From the NCBI RefSeq assembly GCF_016862895.1, contig NZ_BONV01000008.1:62001-126000 (forward strand): 64,000 bases of DNA, given 5' to 3'. The notes under the pieces were generated by a model that searched no databases, was not told the origin of the DNA, and saw nothing but the letters and a program-made list of their open reading frames with translations. This DNA comes from Planotetraspora kaengkrachanensis. GTDB lineage: Bacteria; Actinomycetota; Actinomycetes; Streptosporangiales; Streptosporangiaceae. Of this stretch, positions 62,605 to 64,000 are shown piece by piece (the stretch's first letter is position 1; each line of letters begins with the position of its first letter). Position numbers and translations under genes: made by a program.

Positions 62605-63429
62605 GTGCTGGATCAGATCACGGCGACGAGATACGTCACTCCCCTGCGCGAGGGCGGCTCGCTTCCCGGCGTACTCGAAGCCGACGACCTCGGCACCTAT
62701 GTCGTGAAATTCCGGGGCGCAGGCCAGGGTCGTCGCGTCCTCGTCGCCGAAATCATCTGCGCCGAACTGGCACGGCGGCTCGGCTTCCTCACCCCCGACC
62801 TCAAGGTGATCGACCTCGACCCGCAGCTCGGCGTACGCGAGCCCGACGAGGAGATCCAGGATCTGCTCACCGCCAGCGCCGGCCACAACCTCGCGGTCGA
62901 CTTCCTCCCCGGCGCGCTCGGTTTCGACCCCCTGGCCTGGGAGCCCGACGCCGCCTTCGCCTCGCGGCTGCTGTGGTTCGACGCCCTGATCCACAACGTC
63001 GACCGCAGCTGGCGCAACCCCAACCTGCTGGTGTGGCACGGCGACGTCTGGCTCATCGACCACGGCGCCGCCCTGTGGTTCCATCACAACTGGCCGACCG
63101 CCGACCCCCGGCGACGCTACGACGCGAACGATCACGTGCTCGCGCCCTTCGCGACCGAGCTCGCCGCGGCCGACGCCGATCTCAGCGCCCTCGTCACCCG
63201 CGAACTGCTCGACGAGGTCATCGGGCTGGTCCCCGACGAATGGCTCGACGGCGAACCGGGCTTCGCCGACGCCTCCGCCGTACGGCAGGCCTACGGCGAC
63301 CACCTGTTCGCGCGAGCTCAGGGCCCGAGAGAGTGGCTGCCCGACCTCACGGCGTCCCCGCCCGTGCAACGGCGCCAGGAGAGCACCATCGGCGGTTTCT
63401 GGCGCGCCACGCGAGGAGGACGGGGATGA
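62605..63429 (+). CDS. HipA-like kinase family protein
   Basis: 274 residues from GTG 62605; TAGCCT eight bases upstream suggests a leaderless start. Kinase-like motifs are YVVKFRGAGQGRRVLVAEII (about 32-51; nucleotide Lys), LWFDALIHNVDRSWRNPNLLV (about 123-143; catalytic Asp and Asn) and VWLIDHGAALWFHHNW (metal Asp). It lacks the N-terminal HipA_N domain and any HipB-type DNA-binding partner, so it is not a standard HipBA toxin. It overlaps the DUF3037 gene by four bases, a recurrent pairing. Substrate unknown. Confidence 0.88.
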   Translation: MLDQITATRYVTPLREGGSLPGVLEADDLGTYVVKFRGAGQGRRVLVAEIICAELARRLGFLTPDLKVIDLDPQLGVREPDEEIQDLLTASAGHNLAVDFLPGALGFDPLAWEPDAAFASRLLWFDALIHNVDRSWRNPNLLVWHGDVWLIDHGAALWFHHNWPTADPRRRYDANDHVLAPFATELAAADADLSALVTRELLDEVIGLVPDEWLDGEPGFADASAVRQAYGDHLFARAQGPREWLPDLTASPPVQRRQESTIGGFWRATRGGRG

Positions 63430-63812
63430 GCCGCGACGTATACGAATACGCCGTGATCCGCGTGATGCCGAGCGTCGAGCGCGGGGAGCTGGTCAACGCC
63501 GGAGTGATCGTCTACTGCCAGCCGCGCGGCTACCTCTGCGCCCGGGTGGAGCTCGACGAGGCCCGGCTGCTCTCCCTCTGCGCCACCGTCGACCTCGCCG
63601 GTGTACGGCACGCGCTCGCGGCCTACGAGCTCGCCTGCGGCGACGAGGCGGGACCCCTTCGCAAGGAGTCGCTCGGCAGCCGGTTCCGGTGGCTCACCGC
63701 GCCCAAGAGCACGATCGTGCAGACGGGCCCGGTGCACGCCGGGCTGACCGGGGACCCCGCGGCCGAGCTCGACCACCTCATGGGCCGGCTGGTCAGAACA
63801 GCACGGACATGA
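63426..63812 (+). CDS. DUF3037 protein, partner of the HipA-like kinase
   Basis: 128 residues starting at the ATGA overlap with the kinase stop. The family pattern is YEYAVIRVMPSVERGELVNAGVIVYC (about 6-31) and SLGSRFRWLTAPKSTIVQTGPVHAGLT (about 78-104). The function is not established; the constant association with HipA-like kinases suggests a subunit or substrate. Its 3' end overlaps the converging acetyltransferase gene by 20 bases. Confidence 0.9.
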   Translation: MSRDVYEYAVIRVMPSVERGELVNAGVIVYCQPRGYLCARVELDEARLLSLCATVDLAGVRHALAAYELACGDEAGPLRKESLGSRFRWLTAPKSTIVQTGPVHAGLTGDPAAELDHLMGRLVRTART

Positions 63813-64000
63813 ACGTGTCGACCTCGCGGAAGCCGACCCGCCGGTAGGCCGCCCGGGCCGACAGGTTGTAGTCGTTGACGTAGAGCGTCACGAGCGGCGC
63901 GAAGTACTTCAGCGCCTGCTCGACCACGGTGGCCATGCCCGCGACGGCGTGGCCGCGCCCGCGGAAGTCGGGATGCACCCACACGCCCTGGATCTGGCAC
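63793..64000 (-). CDS. GNAT-family acetyltransferase, C-terminal part (runs off the window)
   Basis: The leftward frame enters at base 64000 and stops at 63793-63795, giving about 68 residues. IQGVWVHPDFRGRGHAVAGM carries the acetyl-CoA loop (R-G-x-G-x-A), followed by SLYVNDYN-like TLYVNDYNLSARAAYRRVGF and a final DTFMSVLF. This matches the C-terminal half of actinobacterial GNAT proteins that have a DUF4081 N-domain. The rest lies outside the window. Confidence 0.85.
   Translation of the reverse strand, partial: CQIQGVWVHPDFRGRGHAVAGMATVVEQALKYFAPLVTLYVNDYNLSARAAYRRVGFREVDTFMSVLF

Overview
The window is about 72 % G+C chromosomal DNA from a filamentous actinomycete. The informational gene order, the many genes that start at or next to a -10 box, GTG starts, an IF2 with a very long Gly/Pro/Arg linker, and abundant TetR, GntR, MerR and LuxR regulators all fit Actinomycetes. 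Streptosporangiales is my best guess, by inference only. No rRNA, tRNA, insertion sequence or prophage is visible, and both ends cut through genes.

Layout. 1-5.5 kb: end of a ferritin-like gene, an EamA exporter divergent from a MocR regulator, a CGNR zinc-finger protein, an acetyltransferase and menA. 5.5-23 kb: a leftward housekeeping block, read in the direction of transcription as proS, then (after two opposite-strand ferritin-like genes) rimP-nusA-ylxR-infB-DUF503-rbfA-DHH phosphoesterase-truB-ribF-rpsO-pnp-M16 peptidase-dapB. 24-37 kb: mixed metabolism, including a lidless Hsp70, a ferredoxin reductase, a DUF6986 protein, CutC, a GntR regulator, an SDR, a GH3 glycosidase, a KstR2-like TetR and an AlkD-like protein. 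36.7-43.7 kb: an amino-sugar uptake locus (binding protein, two permeases, GH20, cellulose-binding GH16) divergent from a DasR-like regulator with a near-perfect dre site. 43.7-49.3 kb: ALDH and macrolide-type glycosyltransferase divergent from a TetR, then a glucosamine-kinase-like gene and a SIS gene. 49.3-64 kb: MerR and TetR switches, a membrane Ser/Thr kinase, a thioesterase behind a KstR-like site, a CHAP membrane protein, acyl-CoA dehydrogenase, Ohr, a giant LuxR regulator with an alkylsulfatase-like MBL protein, and a HipA-like kinase with DUF3037.

The most unusual feature is a family of 53-bp tandem repeats in gene-free gaps (4425-4540, 12834-13010, 62125-62346 and, inverted, 62408-62576). 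Each unit carries GTGATCATGCAC, three free bases, TTCG, about 15 free bases, ACCTGC and about 13 more. Read from its GTG, a 53-nt unit is an open frame of 18 codons (consensus V-I-M-H-x-F-G-x-x-P-x-D-L) whose TGA stop overlaps the GTG of the next unit. The same 12-mer also forms the rbfA stop/DHH start junction and contains the DHH stop codon. I do not recognise this element.

Regulatory DNA is unusually readable: about a dozen palindromes sit on or beside start codons, and several genes look leaderless.
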